In this document: positions 26,131 to 34,190 of the stretch, one piece after another
Layout of the letters: each line of letters starts with the position of its first letter
Numbering within the stretch: the first letter of the stretch is position 1
From: Nostocoides sp.
Lineage (GTDB): Bacteria > Actinomycetota > Actinomycetes > Actinomycetales > Dermatophilaceae
Assembly (NCBI GenBank): GCA_025929465.1
Contig: JAICMC010000004.1
Span: 1-38,494, forward strand
Length of the DNA stretch: 38,494 bases
Direction: 5' to 3'
Made by a program: the position numbers and the translations under genes
Notes under the pieces: generated by a model
What the model was told of the DNA's origin: nothing
What the model saw: the letters and a program-made list of their open reading frames with translations, nothing else
The model's database searches: none

Positions 26131-26397
26131 ATGACTGAAGTTCCCGAAGGGGTCGTCCCGGACGAGGCCGAGGGTCCCGCGGACAGCGGCGCCGACCAGG
26201 CCAGCGCGCCCGGCGAGCACGACGGCGGAGCCGACGGAGGGGCCGAGGGCCCCGCGGACAGCGGAGCCGACCAGGCCGGCGAGCCCGGCGAGCACGACGG
26301 CGGAGCCGACGGAGGGGCCGAGGGTCCCGCGGACAGCGGCGCCGACCAGGCCGGCGAGACCGGCGAGCACGACGGCGGAGCAGACGGGTCCGCTTGA
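26131..26397 (+). CDS. Small acidic protein of three 25-residue repeats, candidate oxygenase substrate
   Basis: This 88-residue protein has a 13-residue leader (MTEVPEGVVPDEA) followed by exactly three tandem 25-residue units filling the rest of the protein. Each unit runs EGPADSGADQA, three variable residues (SAP, GEP or GET), then GEHDGGADG and an ending GA or SA. Each unit carries one His and one Gln and no Lys, Arg, Cys or aromatic residue; the protein is strongly acidic. The start ATG 26131 has GGGAG 5 nt upstream. The stop codon overlaps the TTG start of the JmjC-type oxygenase (TTGA). I know of no matching family. The pairing suggests that it is modified by, or regulates, the oxygenase; this is inference. 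Alternatively it is a disordered acidic protein of unrelated role. Confidence 0.75.
   Translation: MTEVPEGVVPDEAEGPADSGADQASAPGEHDGGADGGAEGPADSGADQAGEPGEHDGGADGGAEGPADSGADQAGETGEHDGGADGSA
26170..26394 (+). repeat. 75-bp tandem repeat, 3 copies, in-frame
   Basis: Units lie at 26170-26244, 26245-26319 and 26320-26394, with few differences between them. The repeat keeps frame and ends directly before the stop codon, so copy number may change by whole units between strains. Confidence 0.9.
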
Positions 26398-27653
26398 GCA
26401 CCCGGACCGACGCCCTGACCGCAGTGCACGCCCGCCCCGCCGGGGGCGTGCACTGCGGTCTGTCGCGGCTGGTGTCCGACCGGGAGGTGCTGGCGCGGGA
26501 GCACTGGGGCCGCACGCCGCTGCTGACGCCGGGCGCTCTCCTGCCGTCGCCCACGGACCTGTTCAGCGCCGCTGCGGTCGACGAGCTGCTCAGCGAGCGC
26601 GGACTACGGACGCCGTTCGTGAAGATGGCCAAGGACGGCCGCACCCTGCCGGACCGGGCCTTCACCGCCAGTGGCGGGGTGGGAGCGACGATCGGTGACC
26701 AGGTCAGCGAGGACAAGGTCCTGGCCCAGTTCGCCCGGGGGGCCTCGATCGTCCTGCAGGGTCTGCACCGCACCTGGGCTCCGGTGGTCACCCTGGCCCA
26801 GGGCGTTGCGGCGGACCTGGGCCACCACGTCCAGGTCAACGCCTACATCACGCCGCCGGACAACCGGGGCTTCGACGTCCACTACGACGTCCACGACGTG
26901 TTCGTCCTCCAGGTCGAGGGCAGCAAGCGGTGGCAGCTGCGTGAGCCGGTCCTGCCCAACCCGCTGCGGACCCAGCCGTCGGCAGACCGTCAGGTCCAGG
27001 TGGCAGCAGCGGGGGAGTCCGAGCCCTGGCTGGACACGGTGCTCGCCCCGGGAGACTGCCTGTACCTTCCTCGCGGCTGGTTGCACTCGGCCACCGCCCT
27101 CGGCCGGACGAGCATCCACCTGACGGTGGGTGTGCACGTCTGGACCGTCCACCACGTGCTCGAGCAGGTCGCGGCGCAGGCGGTCCGCGCACTCGCCGAC
27201 CAGGCCGACGCGCGCGCGTCGCTGCCGATGGGTGTGGACATCGGCGATCCCGATGCGCTCGCCGCCGTGCTCTCCCAGTGGGCGCCCCGGCTCGCCGAGG
27301 CGGTCGAGGCCGTCCTGCCCTCGGCCCTGTCGGCCGGGCTCTCCGCGGTGTCCGGCGCCGCCCAGAGGGCCGGCCCGCTCGGGGTGCTCCGCCAGATGGA
27401 GGCGGCTGGACAGGCCGGCACGCGGTGGGTGCCGCGGGCGCACCTGCACTCCTCGTGGGTGGACGGCTCGCTGGTCACCAGGGTCGGCACGGTGCCGGTC
27501 GACCCCTCGGACCGGTCCGTCGTCGCCACGGTCCTGGCGGGTGGGGACGCCGACGACCTTCGGCCGGAACTGGCGCGCCGCCTGGCCCTGGCGGGCATCC
27601 TGGTCCCCGATGACGAGGGGTCACCCGCCGTCGACGGTCGCCCGGTCGGCTGA
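26394..27653 (+). CDS. JmjC/cupin-4 family 2-oxoglutarate Fe(II) oxygenase
   Basis: This 419-residue protein resembles ribosomal oxygenases (YcfD/RoxA, MINA53, NO66; PF08007), which hydroxylate Arg or His in ribosomal proteins. The double-stranded beta-helix has iron ligands H163-Y-D165 in FDVHYDVHDVFVLQ and H231 in LPRGWLHSA. KRWQLREP and DCLYLPRGW are typical of the fold. The N-terminus has EHWGRTPLLTPG, like the WEKxPL motif of the family. A C-terminal helical and winged-helix-like part follows. TTG 26394 overlaps the stop of the small repeat protein (TTGA), so translation should be coupled. Its 3' end converges on the fdhF-type gene with a 12-bp gap. Confidence 0.88.
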   Translation: MSTRTDALTAVHARPAGGVHCGLSRLVSDREVLAREHWGRTPLLTPGALLPSPTDLFSAAAVDELLSERGLRTPFVKMAKDGRTLPDRAFTASGGVGATIGDQVSEDKVLAQFARGASIVLQGLHRTWAPVVTLAQGVAADLGHHVQVNAYITPPDNRGFDVHYDVHDVFVLQVEGSKRWQLREPVLPNPLRTQPSADRQVQVAAAGESEPWLDTVLAPGDCLYLPRGWLHSATALGRTSIHLTVGVHVWTVHHVLEQVAAQAVRALADQADARASLPMGVDIGDPDALAAVLSQWAPRLAEAVEAVLPSALSAGLSAVSGAAQRAGPLGVLRQMEAAGQAGTRWVPRAHLHSSWVDGSLVTRVGTVPVDPSDRSVVATVLAGGDADDLRPELARRLALAGILVPDDEGSPAVDGRPVG

Positions 27654-27665
27654 ACGGGCGCGACC

Positions 27666-30107
27666 TCAGCTCAGGTGCTTGGGGTTGACCTGGCTGCGGT
27701 GCTCGTCGTCCTCGCCGATGGCCAGGCCACGGACCCGGACGGTCTCGGGCGCCGTACCGGCCGCCACCAGCTGCACCACGACGTACTTGGAGGTGGGGCA
27801 GTTGCTCCCGCGCGCGGTGGAGTCCAGGGCGATGAGCGGGTTGGTCTCGGGGTAGTAGGCGGCGGCACAACCCCGCGGGGTGTCGTACTCGACCGCCCGG
27901 AAGCCGCGCAGCACGCGCCGTGAGCCGTCCCGCCAGGGGGCGACGATGTCGACGAGGTCGCCGTCCCGCAGCCGGGCGGCAGCGAGGTCGAGCCGGTGGA
28001 CGAGCACGACGTCCCGGCCCCCGGACAGGCCCCGATAGCGGTCGTCGTGCCCGTAGATCGTCGTGTTGAACTGGTCGTGGCTGCGCAGGGTCTGCAGCAC
28101 CAGGTGCCCGTCCGGCGCGTCCATGACCTGCGCGGGCGTGACGGTGAAGAGTGCCTTCTTGGCCGAGGTGTCGAACCTGCGCTCGTCGCGGGCCGGGTTG
28201 GGCAGCAGGAATCCGCCGGGCCGGTGGACCTTCTCCTCGTATGCCGCGTGCCCGGGGACGACATGGGCGATGTGCCGGCGCACCACGGCGTAGTCCTGCG
28301 CCATGGCTGGCCAGTCGATCCGGCTTCCGTCCGGTCCGTCGCCGAGTGTGGCCTGGGCCAGCTGGCAGATGATGGCGACCTCGGAGCGAAGGTCCGGGGA
28401 GACCGGATGCAGCCGTCCGGTGGAGACGTGGACGCTGCCCTGGGTGTCCTCCACGGTCACCCCGCGCGGGCCGTCGGGACCGAGGTCGAGGTCGGTCCGG
28501 CCGAGGGTCGGCAGGATCAGGGCGGTCCGCCCGTGGACGACGTGGCTGCGGTTGGGCTTGGTGGAGATCTGGACGGTCAGCCGGGTCGCGCGAAGCGCCT
28601 CGGCGGTCCACTCGGTGTCCGGCGTCGCGGCGGCGAAGTTGCCACCGAGCCCGACGAAGACGTGCGCCAGGCCGTCGCGCATGGCCCGGATCGCGTTGAC
28701 CGTGTCGTGCCCGCGTCGGGTCGGTGCCTTGATGCCGAACTCACGTCCGAGGGCGTCGCCGAAGTGGGGCGGCAGCTTCTCCCAGATCCCCATCGTGCGG
28801 TCGCCCTGCACGTTGGAGTGGCCACGGACCGGGCAGAGTCCGGCGCCGGGTTTGCCGACGTTGCCCTGGAGCAGGCAGAGGTTGACGATCTCCTTGATGG
28901 TGGCGACGGCATACGGGTGCTGGGTGATGCCCATCGCCCAGGCCACCACCATGCGCCGCGACCCGGCGAGCAACGCGGCGACCTCATCGATCTGGGACCG
29001 GGAGAGCCCGGTCGCGGTCTGGACCGCGGCCCAGTCCAGGGCACGCAGGTGCTCGGCGTACGGGGCGAACCCCACGGTGTGCCGCTGGACGAAGTCGTGG
29101 TCGACGGGACCGTCGAGCCCGTCCTGCCGCGCCGCGTCATCTCGTTCGAGGAGGAGGGCGGCCAGCCCCTGGAAGAGCGCCAGGTCTCCGCCGGAGCGCA
29201 CCGGCAGGTGCACGTCGGCCAGTTTCGTCCCGATCCCGGAGAGCCCGCGCGGGGTCTGCGGGTTCTCGAAGCGCATCAGCCCGGTCTCGGGAAGCGGGTT
29301 GATCGCGACGATCTTCGCGCCCGCCTGCTTGGCCCGCTCGAGAGAGGTGAGCATACGGGGGTGGTTGGTGCCCGGGTTCTGGCCGACGAGGAGGAGCAGC
29401 GAGGCCGTCTCGACGTCCTCCAGGGTGACGGTCGCCTTGCCGATCCCGATCGTCTCGGCCAGGGCCACCGAGGTCGACTCGTGGCACATGTTGGAACAGT
29501 CCGGCAGGTTGTTGGTGCCCAGGGCCCTGGCGAACAGCTGGTAGCAGAACGCCGCCTCGTTGCTGGCTCGGCCACTGGTGTAGAAGATCGCCTCGTCCGG
29601 CGAGTCCAGCCCACGGATGGTCTGGCCGATGAGCTCGTAGGCCGCGTCCCAGGTGATCGGGGTGTAGTGGGTGGCCCCTTCGCGCAGGACCATCGGCTCG
29701 GTGATCCGGCCGGCCTGCTCCAGCTGGTAGTCGCTCCACGTGGCGAGCTCCTCCACCGGGTGTGCGGCCCAGAACGACCGGTCCGCGCGGGTCCGGTTCG
29801 CCTCGTGGGCGACGGCCTTGGCGCCGTTCTCGCAGAACTCCGCCTTCTTGCGGCGGTCCGGCTCGGGGTCCGCCCACGCGCAGCTGGGGCAGTCGTAGCC
29901 GTCGGGCTGGTTCAGCGCGGACAACGCCTTCGCCGTCCGCGTGGCCCCCATCTGCTCCAGCGACCGGTTCAGCGAGACGGCGACGGCGACCGGACCGGCC
30001 GCGGCGCGCGAGATCCTGCCGGTGCTCACCTCGGTACTGCCCGGCTCGGTCGCGGGCGCCTCGGCGTCCTGGCTCTCGGTGTCGGCGCCCTCCGGGTCGC
30101 GTCTCAC
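27666..30107 (-). CDS. FdhF/YdeP-family molybdopterin oxidoreductase
   Basis: This 813-residue cytoplasmic enzyme of the formate-dehydrogenase-like YdeP group has a Cys pair CPSCAW plus EFCENGAKAV near the N-terminus, fitting a reduced iron-sulfur site, and SNMCHESTSVALAETIG at the molybdenum-ligand position (Cys). YTSGRASNEAAF, GQNPGTNHPRM and the C-terminal LQTLRSHDQFNTTIYG and GSNCPTSKY belong to the molybdopterin-binding domains. The true substrate is unknown; YdeP is linked to acid resistance in E. coli. GTG 30107 overlaps the stop of the DUF2795 gene (GTGA). No fdhD or other cofactor-loading gene is nearby. Confidence 0.92.
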   Translation of the reverse strand: MRRDPEGADTESQDAEAPATEPGSTEVSTGRISRAAAGPVAVAVSLNRSLEQMGATRTAKALSALNQPDGYDCPSCAWADPEPDRRKKAEFCENGAKAVAHEANRTRADRSFWAAHPVEELATWSDYQLEQAGRITEPMVLREGATHYTPITWDAAYELIGQTIRGLDSPDEAIFYTSGRASNEAAFCYQLFARALGTNNLPDCSNMCHESTSVALAETIGIGKATVTLEDVETASLLLLVGQNPGTNHPRMLTSLERAKQAGAKIVAINPLPETGLMRFENPQTPRGLSGIGTKLADVHLPVRSGGDLALFQGLAALLLERDDAARQDGLDGPVDHDFVQRHTVGFAPYAEHLRALDWAAVQTATGLSRSQIDEVAALLAGSRRMVVAWAMGITQHPYAVATIKEIVNLCLLQGNVGKPGAGLCPVRGHSNVQGDRTMGIWEKLPPHFGDALGREFGIKAPTRRGHDTVNAIRAMRDGLAHVFVGLGGNFAAATPDTEWTAEALRATRLTVQISTKPNRSHVVHGRTALILPTLGRTDLDLGPDGPRGVTVEDTQGSVHVSTGRLHPVSPDLRSEVAIICQLAQATLGDGPDGSRIDWPAMAQDYAVVRRHIAHVVPGHAAYEEKVHRPGGFLLPNPARDERRFDTSAKKALFTVTPAQVMDAPDGHLVLQTLRSHDQFNTTIYGHDDRYRGLSGGRDVVLVHRLDLAAARLRDGDLVDIVAPWRDGSRRVLRGFRAVEYDTPRGCAAAYYPETNPLIALDSTARGSNCPTSKYVVVQLVAAGTAPETVRVRGLAIGEDDEHRSQVNPKHLS

Positions 30108-30370
30108 GGCCGGCTCCGGCCGGACAGAACAGCCCCGTCCGCGCCCTCGGAGAGTGGGCTCGGGCCGTCCTTGCCGCCACAGGCCATGACTACCTCCCAG
30201 GGGTTGGCGTACCGGCGGTCCCGGTCGAGGTCCGCCAGGTGTCGCAGCAGCCGGACCGGGGCATGGCGCCGGATCAGCGTAGCGATCAGCTCATCCTGAC
30301 CCGCCGGGAAGCTCACCCCGGTGAGCAGCGACACGCACTCGCCCGCCCACGCGCCCTCGTCGTCGCTCAC
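30104..30370 (-). CDS. DUF2795 protein coupled to FdhF/YdeP
   Basis: An 88-residue protein matches DUF2795: LLTGVSFPAGQDELIATLIRRHA, then LLRHLADLDRDRRYANPWEVV. Such small helical proteins often occur next to formate-dehydrogenase-like enzymes in actinobacteria, and this one is translationally coupled to the enzyme (4-bp overlap). GTG 30370 was chosen because AGGGAG lies about 8 nt upstream; the longer frame to 30406 adds residues without similarity. A role in assembly or regulation of the molybdoenzyme is inferred only from linkage. Confidence 0.82.
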   Translation of the reverse strand: MSDDEGAWAGECVSLLTGVSFPAGQDELIATLIRRHAPVRLLRHLADLDRDRRYANPWEVVMACGGKDGPSPLSEGADGAVLSGRSRP

Positions 30371-30429
30371 GTCCTGCTCCCTCTGCCCTCGGTCGCTGTG
30401 CTCCACACCAGCAGCCTTACCCCGGTGGC

Positions 30430-30672
30430 GGGGGACTCATGCGTACGCGCGGCAACCCCGACCTGGCCGACACGATCAAGCGGCTGCAGGCGTATGCCGC
30501 GGCCGGGGCCGAGGTCCTGTACGCGCCACTGCTCACCACCGCCGACCAGGTCCGCGCGGTCGTGTCCAGCGTCGAGGTGCCGGTGAACGTCCTGGTGACG
30601 CCGTCCACGCCGGGCATCGCAGAGCTGGCTGGGCTGCGGACGGGCGCTACGCAGCTCCTGAGCCTGCGGCAT
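30430..30672 (+). pseudogene. Remnant of an isocitrate lyase/PEP mutase family gene
   Basis: About 75 codons read RGNPDLADTIKRLQAYAAAG, AEVLYAPLLTTADQVRAVV, VEVPVNVLVTPSTPGIAEL. This is the typical middle-to-C-terminal stretch of PrpB/PEP-mutase-like proteins (normally about 250-290 residues). The N-terminal two thirds, with the catalytic KKCGH-type motif, are missing. The frame soon runs antisense through the acyl-CoA-binding protein gene, so the intact protein cannot be made. The ATG at 30439 opens the frame by chance. Confidence 0.7.
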
Positions 30673-30687
30673 ACCCGGTCTGCCGCC

Positions 30688-30942
30688 TCAGCGGCCGGTG
30701 AGCCGAGCGACCTCGGTGACGTAGTCCGCCTCGGCCGCCTCGGTCGAGACGCCGGCGAGGGCTGCCCAGGCGTCGTACTTGGCCCGCCCGACCAGGTCGA
30801 GGAACCCCGGCCGCTTTCCCGAGACGTCGCCGACGGTGGCCTGCTTGTACAGCGCGTAGAGGCGCAGCTTGGTGTCGTTGCCCGGGTCGTCGGTGAGGTC
30901 GCTGACCGCTGCGACCGCCTGCTCGAATTCGGTGCCAGCCAT
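30688..30942 (-). CDS. Acyl-CoA-binding protein
   Basis: This 84-residue four-helix ACBP-fold protein carries the family core YALYKQATVGDVSG, RPGFLDLVGRAKYDAWAALAGVS and AEADYVTEVARL. The Tyr, Lys and the RPGxxD/KxxAW residues that bind the CoA adenosine-phosphate and acyl chain are all present. It sequesters long-chain acyl-CoA in the cytoplasm. ACBP is mostly eukaryotic but occurs in some actinobacteria and proteobacteria. ATG 30942 was chosen because TAGGCT lies 7 nt upstream (leaderless) and the length then equals the usual 85-90 residues. It is transcribed alone. Confidence 0.93.
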   Translation of the reverse strand: MAGTEFEQAVAAVSDLTDDPGNDTKLRLYALYKQATVGDVSGKRPGFLDLVGRAKYDAWAALAGVSTEAAEADYVTEVARLTGR

Positions 30943-30949
30943 GCCCGTC

Positions 30950-30955
30950 AGCCTA
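30950..30955 (-). promoter_or_regulatory. -10 box of leaderless ACBP gene
   Basis: TAGGCT on the minus strand ends 7 nt before ATG 30942, identical in sequence and spacing to the lipoprotein and otsA promoters. Confidence 0.6.
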
Positions 30956-31093
30956 CGGCGGCCCGGCGCGCTGCGGGTCTCCTCGGATCCGGTGTGGTTG
31001 GAGGCTGTCCCGGACAACGCAGCCGCCTCCACCACGCATGATTCGGTGGGGGAGGGGTAGAACGTGCTTTGTGCGGTACGGATCGAAACGACC

Positions 31094-31768
31094 ATGAGCG
31101 CCCCGGCTGACAGCAGGCCAGTCATGCCTGACCAGCTCGCGTCGTTGGCCGAGTCGGCGATGGCGTCCAAGCTCACCATCGGTGTCGCCGAGTCCCTCAC
31201 CAGTGGGGCACTTGCGGCTGCGTTGGGCGCGGCTCCGCAGGCCTCGGACTGGTTCGAGGGTGCCGTCGTCGCCTACTCGGGATCGGTCAAGCACGACCTG
31301 CTGCACGTGCCCGAGGGTCCGCTGGCCGGTGAGTCGGGGGTGAGGGCCATGGCCGAACAGGCTGCCGCCCTCCTGGGAGCCGGTGTCACGTTGGCCGTGT
31401 CGGGTGTAGGAGGTCCCGATCCGCAGGATGGTCAAGAGGTGGGAACGGTGTGGTTCGCAGTCCACACCGCAGGCCGGACCAGCACTGAGCGCAGGGTGTT
31501 CGAGGGCGATACCGCAGCGGTCCTCAGGCAGACCGTCGAACGGGGCCTGGTCCTCCTGCTCGACGCCGTGACCGGGGACCGCCGCCCGGGGGAACGAGGA
31601 GCGCCCGGAGGTCCGTCCGGGAAGGATGCAGGGTCCGGCCGCAGCGAGGACGTCTCGGACGTCGCGGCTGAAGGCGCCGGGCAACGCATCCGCAGCACTG
31701 GTATGCCGGTCGCCGGAGACCTACCGGTCACGCCACCTCCGCTGTGGGACGGGTCAGCGGCCCACTGA
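31094..31768 (+). CDS. CinA C-terminal domain protein (PncC-like)
   Basis: The 224-residue protein has a CinA/PncC domain in residues about 10-165: VAESLTSGALAAALG, FEGAVVAYSGSVKHDLL, AVSGVGGPDPQDGQEVGTVWFAV. PncC-type enzymes deamidate nicotinamide mononucleotide to recycle NAD. The family's usual AESCTGG has become AESLTSG, which removes the cysteine. About 60 residues of Gly/Pro/Ser-rich sequence follow the domain, longer than normal. ATG 31094 lies within a longer open frame starting at 31064. A GTATGCC word interrupts the tail at 31701. Confidence 0.8.
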   Translation: MSAPADSRPVMPDQLASLAESAMASKLTIGVAESLTSGALAAALGAAPQASDWFEGAVVAYSGSVKHDLLHVPEGPLAGESGVRAMAEQAAALLGAGVTLAVSGVGGPDPQDGQEVGTVWFAVHTAGRTSTERRVFEGDTAAVLRQTVERGLVLLLDAVTGDRRPGERGAPGGPSGKDAGSGRSEDVSDVAAEGAGQRIRSTGMPVAGDLPVTPPPLWDGSAAH

Positions 31769-31806
31769 CGTGTCGTCAGACGGTCGACGCTGGTCCTCCC
31801 GCGGGA

Positions 31807-31832
31807 ACCGCAGTCGTGGGCGCGACTGCGGT
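31807..31832 (+). terminator. Terminator after the CinA-like gene
   Basis: ACCGCAGTCG (31807-31816) pairs perfectly with CGACTGCGGT (31823-31832) with a 6-nt loop. The rest of the 224-bp gap to the hemerythrin-like gene holds no gene I can support. Confidence 0.7.
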
Positions 31833-31992
31833 CTCGGTGGTGCGGCGAGCCAGACCCGCCCGGGTCGAGGACCCGCGGCGGAGCCGAACGCTCAGCTGCC
31901 TGCCGTCTCGTCCGGCGGACCACCGCTGTGGATGCGTTCTCCGGTTCGGCGCGCGGCTGTTTGCCGTGGGCCGGGGCGGGTAGGAAGGCTTC

Positions 31993-32601
31993 ATGGACGA
32001 GCAGAGCACAGCCAATCCGACGGGTGAGGTCGAGCTCGACCTCACGACGGTGCTTGCGGGCCAGCACGCCAGGATTCGAGAGCTCTTCGCAACCGCGCTC
32101 GCTGCGCCACCGGAGGGCCGGGCGCAGCAGTTCGGCCGGCTCTCGCGGCTGTTGGCGATCCACGAGGCTGCTGAGCAGGAGTCCCTGCACGGGGCGGCCG
32201 ACCCGGCTGCGGACAGCGACCTCGGCATCGCCGCGACCGACAAGGCCACTGACGAGGAGGTATCGGCCCAGCGGCGCCGGGAGGAGCAGGCCGCCGGCGA
32301 CACGATCGAGAACCTGCAGGGCATGGACCCGACCTCGCTCTCCTTCCGGATGCAGCTGGCGCAGCTCCAGGAAGCCGTCAGCCGCCACGCCGACGCCGAG
32401 GAGACCGAGGAGCTGCCTCGCTTCCTCGCCCGGGCGTCCGCCCAGCAGCGCGACCACGCGCTGATGACGCTGGGACGGGTCGACGAGCTGGTTGCGGACA
32501 CCTCCGAGCAGGCCGCTGTACCTGCAGGGGTCGGGTTCGCCGAGCAGCTGGCCGCTGCGCGCCTGGCCCTCGGGAGTGCGGGACGGGCCCCGCGTGCCTG
32601 A
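31993..32601 (+). CDS. Hemerythrin-like HHE-domain protein
   Basis: This 202-residue helical protein has metal-binding candidate residues in LAGQHARIRELF, AIHEAAEQESLH and SRHADAEETEELP, the spacing of hemerythrin HHE domains that bind a di-iron centre. Relatives sense or store oxygen, nitric oxide or iron. GGAAGG lies about 7 nt before ATG 31993. Its stop overlaps the start of the CYTH-CHAD gene by 8 bp, so the two are probably co-transcribed. The last 40 residues are Ala-rich and variable. Confidence 0.82.
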   Translation: MDEQSTANPTGEVELDLTTVLAGQHARIRELFATALAAPPEGRAQQFGRLSRLLAIHEAAEQESLHGAADPAADSDLGIAATDKATDEEVSAQRRREEQAAGDTIENLQGMDPTSLSFRMQLAQLQEAVSRHADAEETEELPRFLARASAQQRDHALMTLGRVDELVADTSEQAAVPAGVGFAEQLAAARLALGSAGRAPRA

Positions 32602-34138
32602 CCACGCACCCGGGCTGCCCGAGGTGGAGCGCAAGTTCGACGTCGATGACGACACCCGGCTGCCTGACCTGGCCGGCGCTTGGGCCGACAACGTGCTCGG
32701 GACGGCCACCGATGTCGAGCTGGTGGCCGTCTACTTCGACACGTCCAGTGCCGACTTGGCGCGTCACGGCGTCACGCTGCGCCACCGGTCCGGGGGCTCG
32801 GACGAGGGCTGGCACCTGAAGGTCGCCCTGGGCGGCGACGAACGTCGGGAGCTGCGGCGCCCACTCGCCGCGATCGAGGACGGTCCCCCGGCAACCCTGC
32901 TGCGGGTGGTCCGTGCCGCCCTCCGCGGGCGGGAGGCCGCGCCCGTGGCTCGGCTGACCACCCAGCGGACCGAGCACCCTCTCGTGGCCGCCGACGGCAC
33001 GGTGCTCGCCGTCGTCTGCGACGACCGGGTGACCGGCACACCCGCAGCCCGGACAGGGCGGCACGACGGCCGCAGCTGGCGGGAGTGGGAGGTGGAGCTG
33101 GTGTCCGGCGAGCCGGCCCTTCTCGACGACATCGGACAGCTGCTGTGCGAGGCCGGTGCCCGCCCCGCCGTCAGCAGGACGAAGCTGTCACATCTGCTGG
33201 GCACACCAGTGGAGCCGATGGGGGTCTCCGGCGCGAGCGCCGGGAAGGACACCTTGGACGCCCTCCTCCGTGCGCGGGCCAGCCGGCTGGTCAGTCAGCT
33301 CGTTGCGCGTGACATCGTCTATCGCCTCGATCAGCCGGAATCGGTACACCGGCTGCGGATCGCGGTCCGCAGGCTGCGCTCGCTGCTCACCACGTGCCGC
33401 CCTGTCCTCGGGGCGGCTGCGGTCGACGACCTTCGTGCGGAGCTGCGATGGTTCGGCACCGCCCTGAGCGCCGAACGCGACGTGGACGTCCTGCGGCGCC
33501 ACCTGCTGGACGAGGCGATCCCGCGGCTGCCCGGGGTGGTGGTGGACGGCCGGCTGGTGACCGGCATACGGGAGCAGCTGACGGAGCCAGCGCGGCAGGG
33601 TCACCGGGCGGCCCGTCGCGCGATGGGCAGCAAGCGGTATCTCGCCCTTCTCGACCGGCTGGAGGTCTTGGCCGCCGAGCCGCACCCGACGGCCGCCGCC
33701 AAGCCGGCCCGGTCGCAAGCGCGTCGTCTTGTGCGTCGTGACGGCAAGAGCCTGCGCCGGGCGATGAGGAAGGCCCTGGCGACACCCCCCGGGGAGCGGC
33801 GTGACCGCGCCCTGCACGAGGCACGCAAGAAGGCCAGGCGGGTCCGGTATGCCGCCGAGCTCGCCGAGCCCGTCGTCGGCAGGTCGGCGCGAAGGCTGGC
33901 CCGGGCGGCCAGACGCCTGCAGGATGTGCTCGGCGAGCATCAGGACGCGGTCGTGGCAGGGCAGGCGCTGCACGAGCTGGTCGAGGCCGACACGGCCGGC
34001 TCGACGGTGGCAGTGCAGTTCACCCTCGGGCGGCTGTACGCGCACGAGCAGCAGCGAGCCGAACCGGTCATGGAGCGCTTGGCGCCGGCGTGGCGGAAGA
34101 TGTCGGCAGCGCTTGATCGGTGGAAGCACAGCGGCTGA
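32594..34138 (+). CDS. CYTH-CHAD domain protein
   Basis: This 514-residue protein has an N-terminal CYTH triphosphate tunnel domain (residues about 1-200) with the ExExK motif as EVERKFDV, then VYFDT, LRHRSGGSDEGWHLKV and WREWEVEL. The CHAD domain (about 220-510) is helical and rich in conserved His/Arg (VHRLRIAVRRLRSLL, ERDVDVLRRHL, LHEARKKARRVRYAAEL). CHAD domains bind polyphosphate granules, and CYTH domains hydrolyse triphosphate or polyphosphate, so a polyphosphate-linked role is likely. GTG 32594 overlaps the end of the hemerythrin-like gene. An ATA codon arises from a GGCATAC word at 33563. Confidence 0.9.
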   Translation: MPDHAPGLPEVERKFDVDDDTRLPDLAGAWADNVLGTATDVELVAVYFDTSSADLARHGVTLRHRSGGSDEGWHLKVALGGDERRELRRPLAAIEDGPPATLLRVVRAALRGREAAPVARLTTQRTEHPLVAADGTVLAVVCDDRVTGTPAARTGRHDGRSWREWEVELVSGEPALLDDIGQLLCEAGARPAVSRTKLSHLLGTPVEPMGVSGASAGKDTLDALLRARASRLVSQLVARDIVYRLDQPESVHRLRIAVRRLRSLLTTCRPVLGAAAVDDLRAELRWFGTALSAERDVDVLRRHLLDEAIPRLPGVVVDGRLVTGIREQLTEPARQGHRAARRAMGSKRYLALLDRLEVLAAEPHPTAAAKPARSQARRLVRRDGKSLRRAMRKALATPPGERRDRALHEARKKARRVRYAAELAEPVVGRSARRLARAARRLQDVLGEHQDAVVAGQALHELVEADTAGSTVAVQFTLGRLYAHEQQRAEPVMERLAPAWRKMSAALDRWKHSG

Positions 34139-34190
34139 GGCACCCAGATCTGGTCGACCGACCAACCCCGAGCGGCATACCGTGCACGCA

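Noticed and set aside
30673-31041. Plus-strand continuation of the PEP-mutase remnant frame
   Set aside because: Beyond about 30672 it is antisense to the acyl-CoA-binding protein gene and has no similarity to the family.
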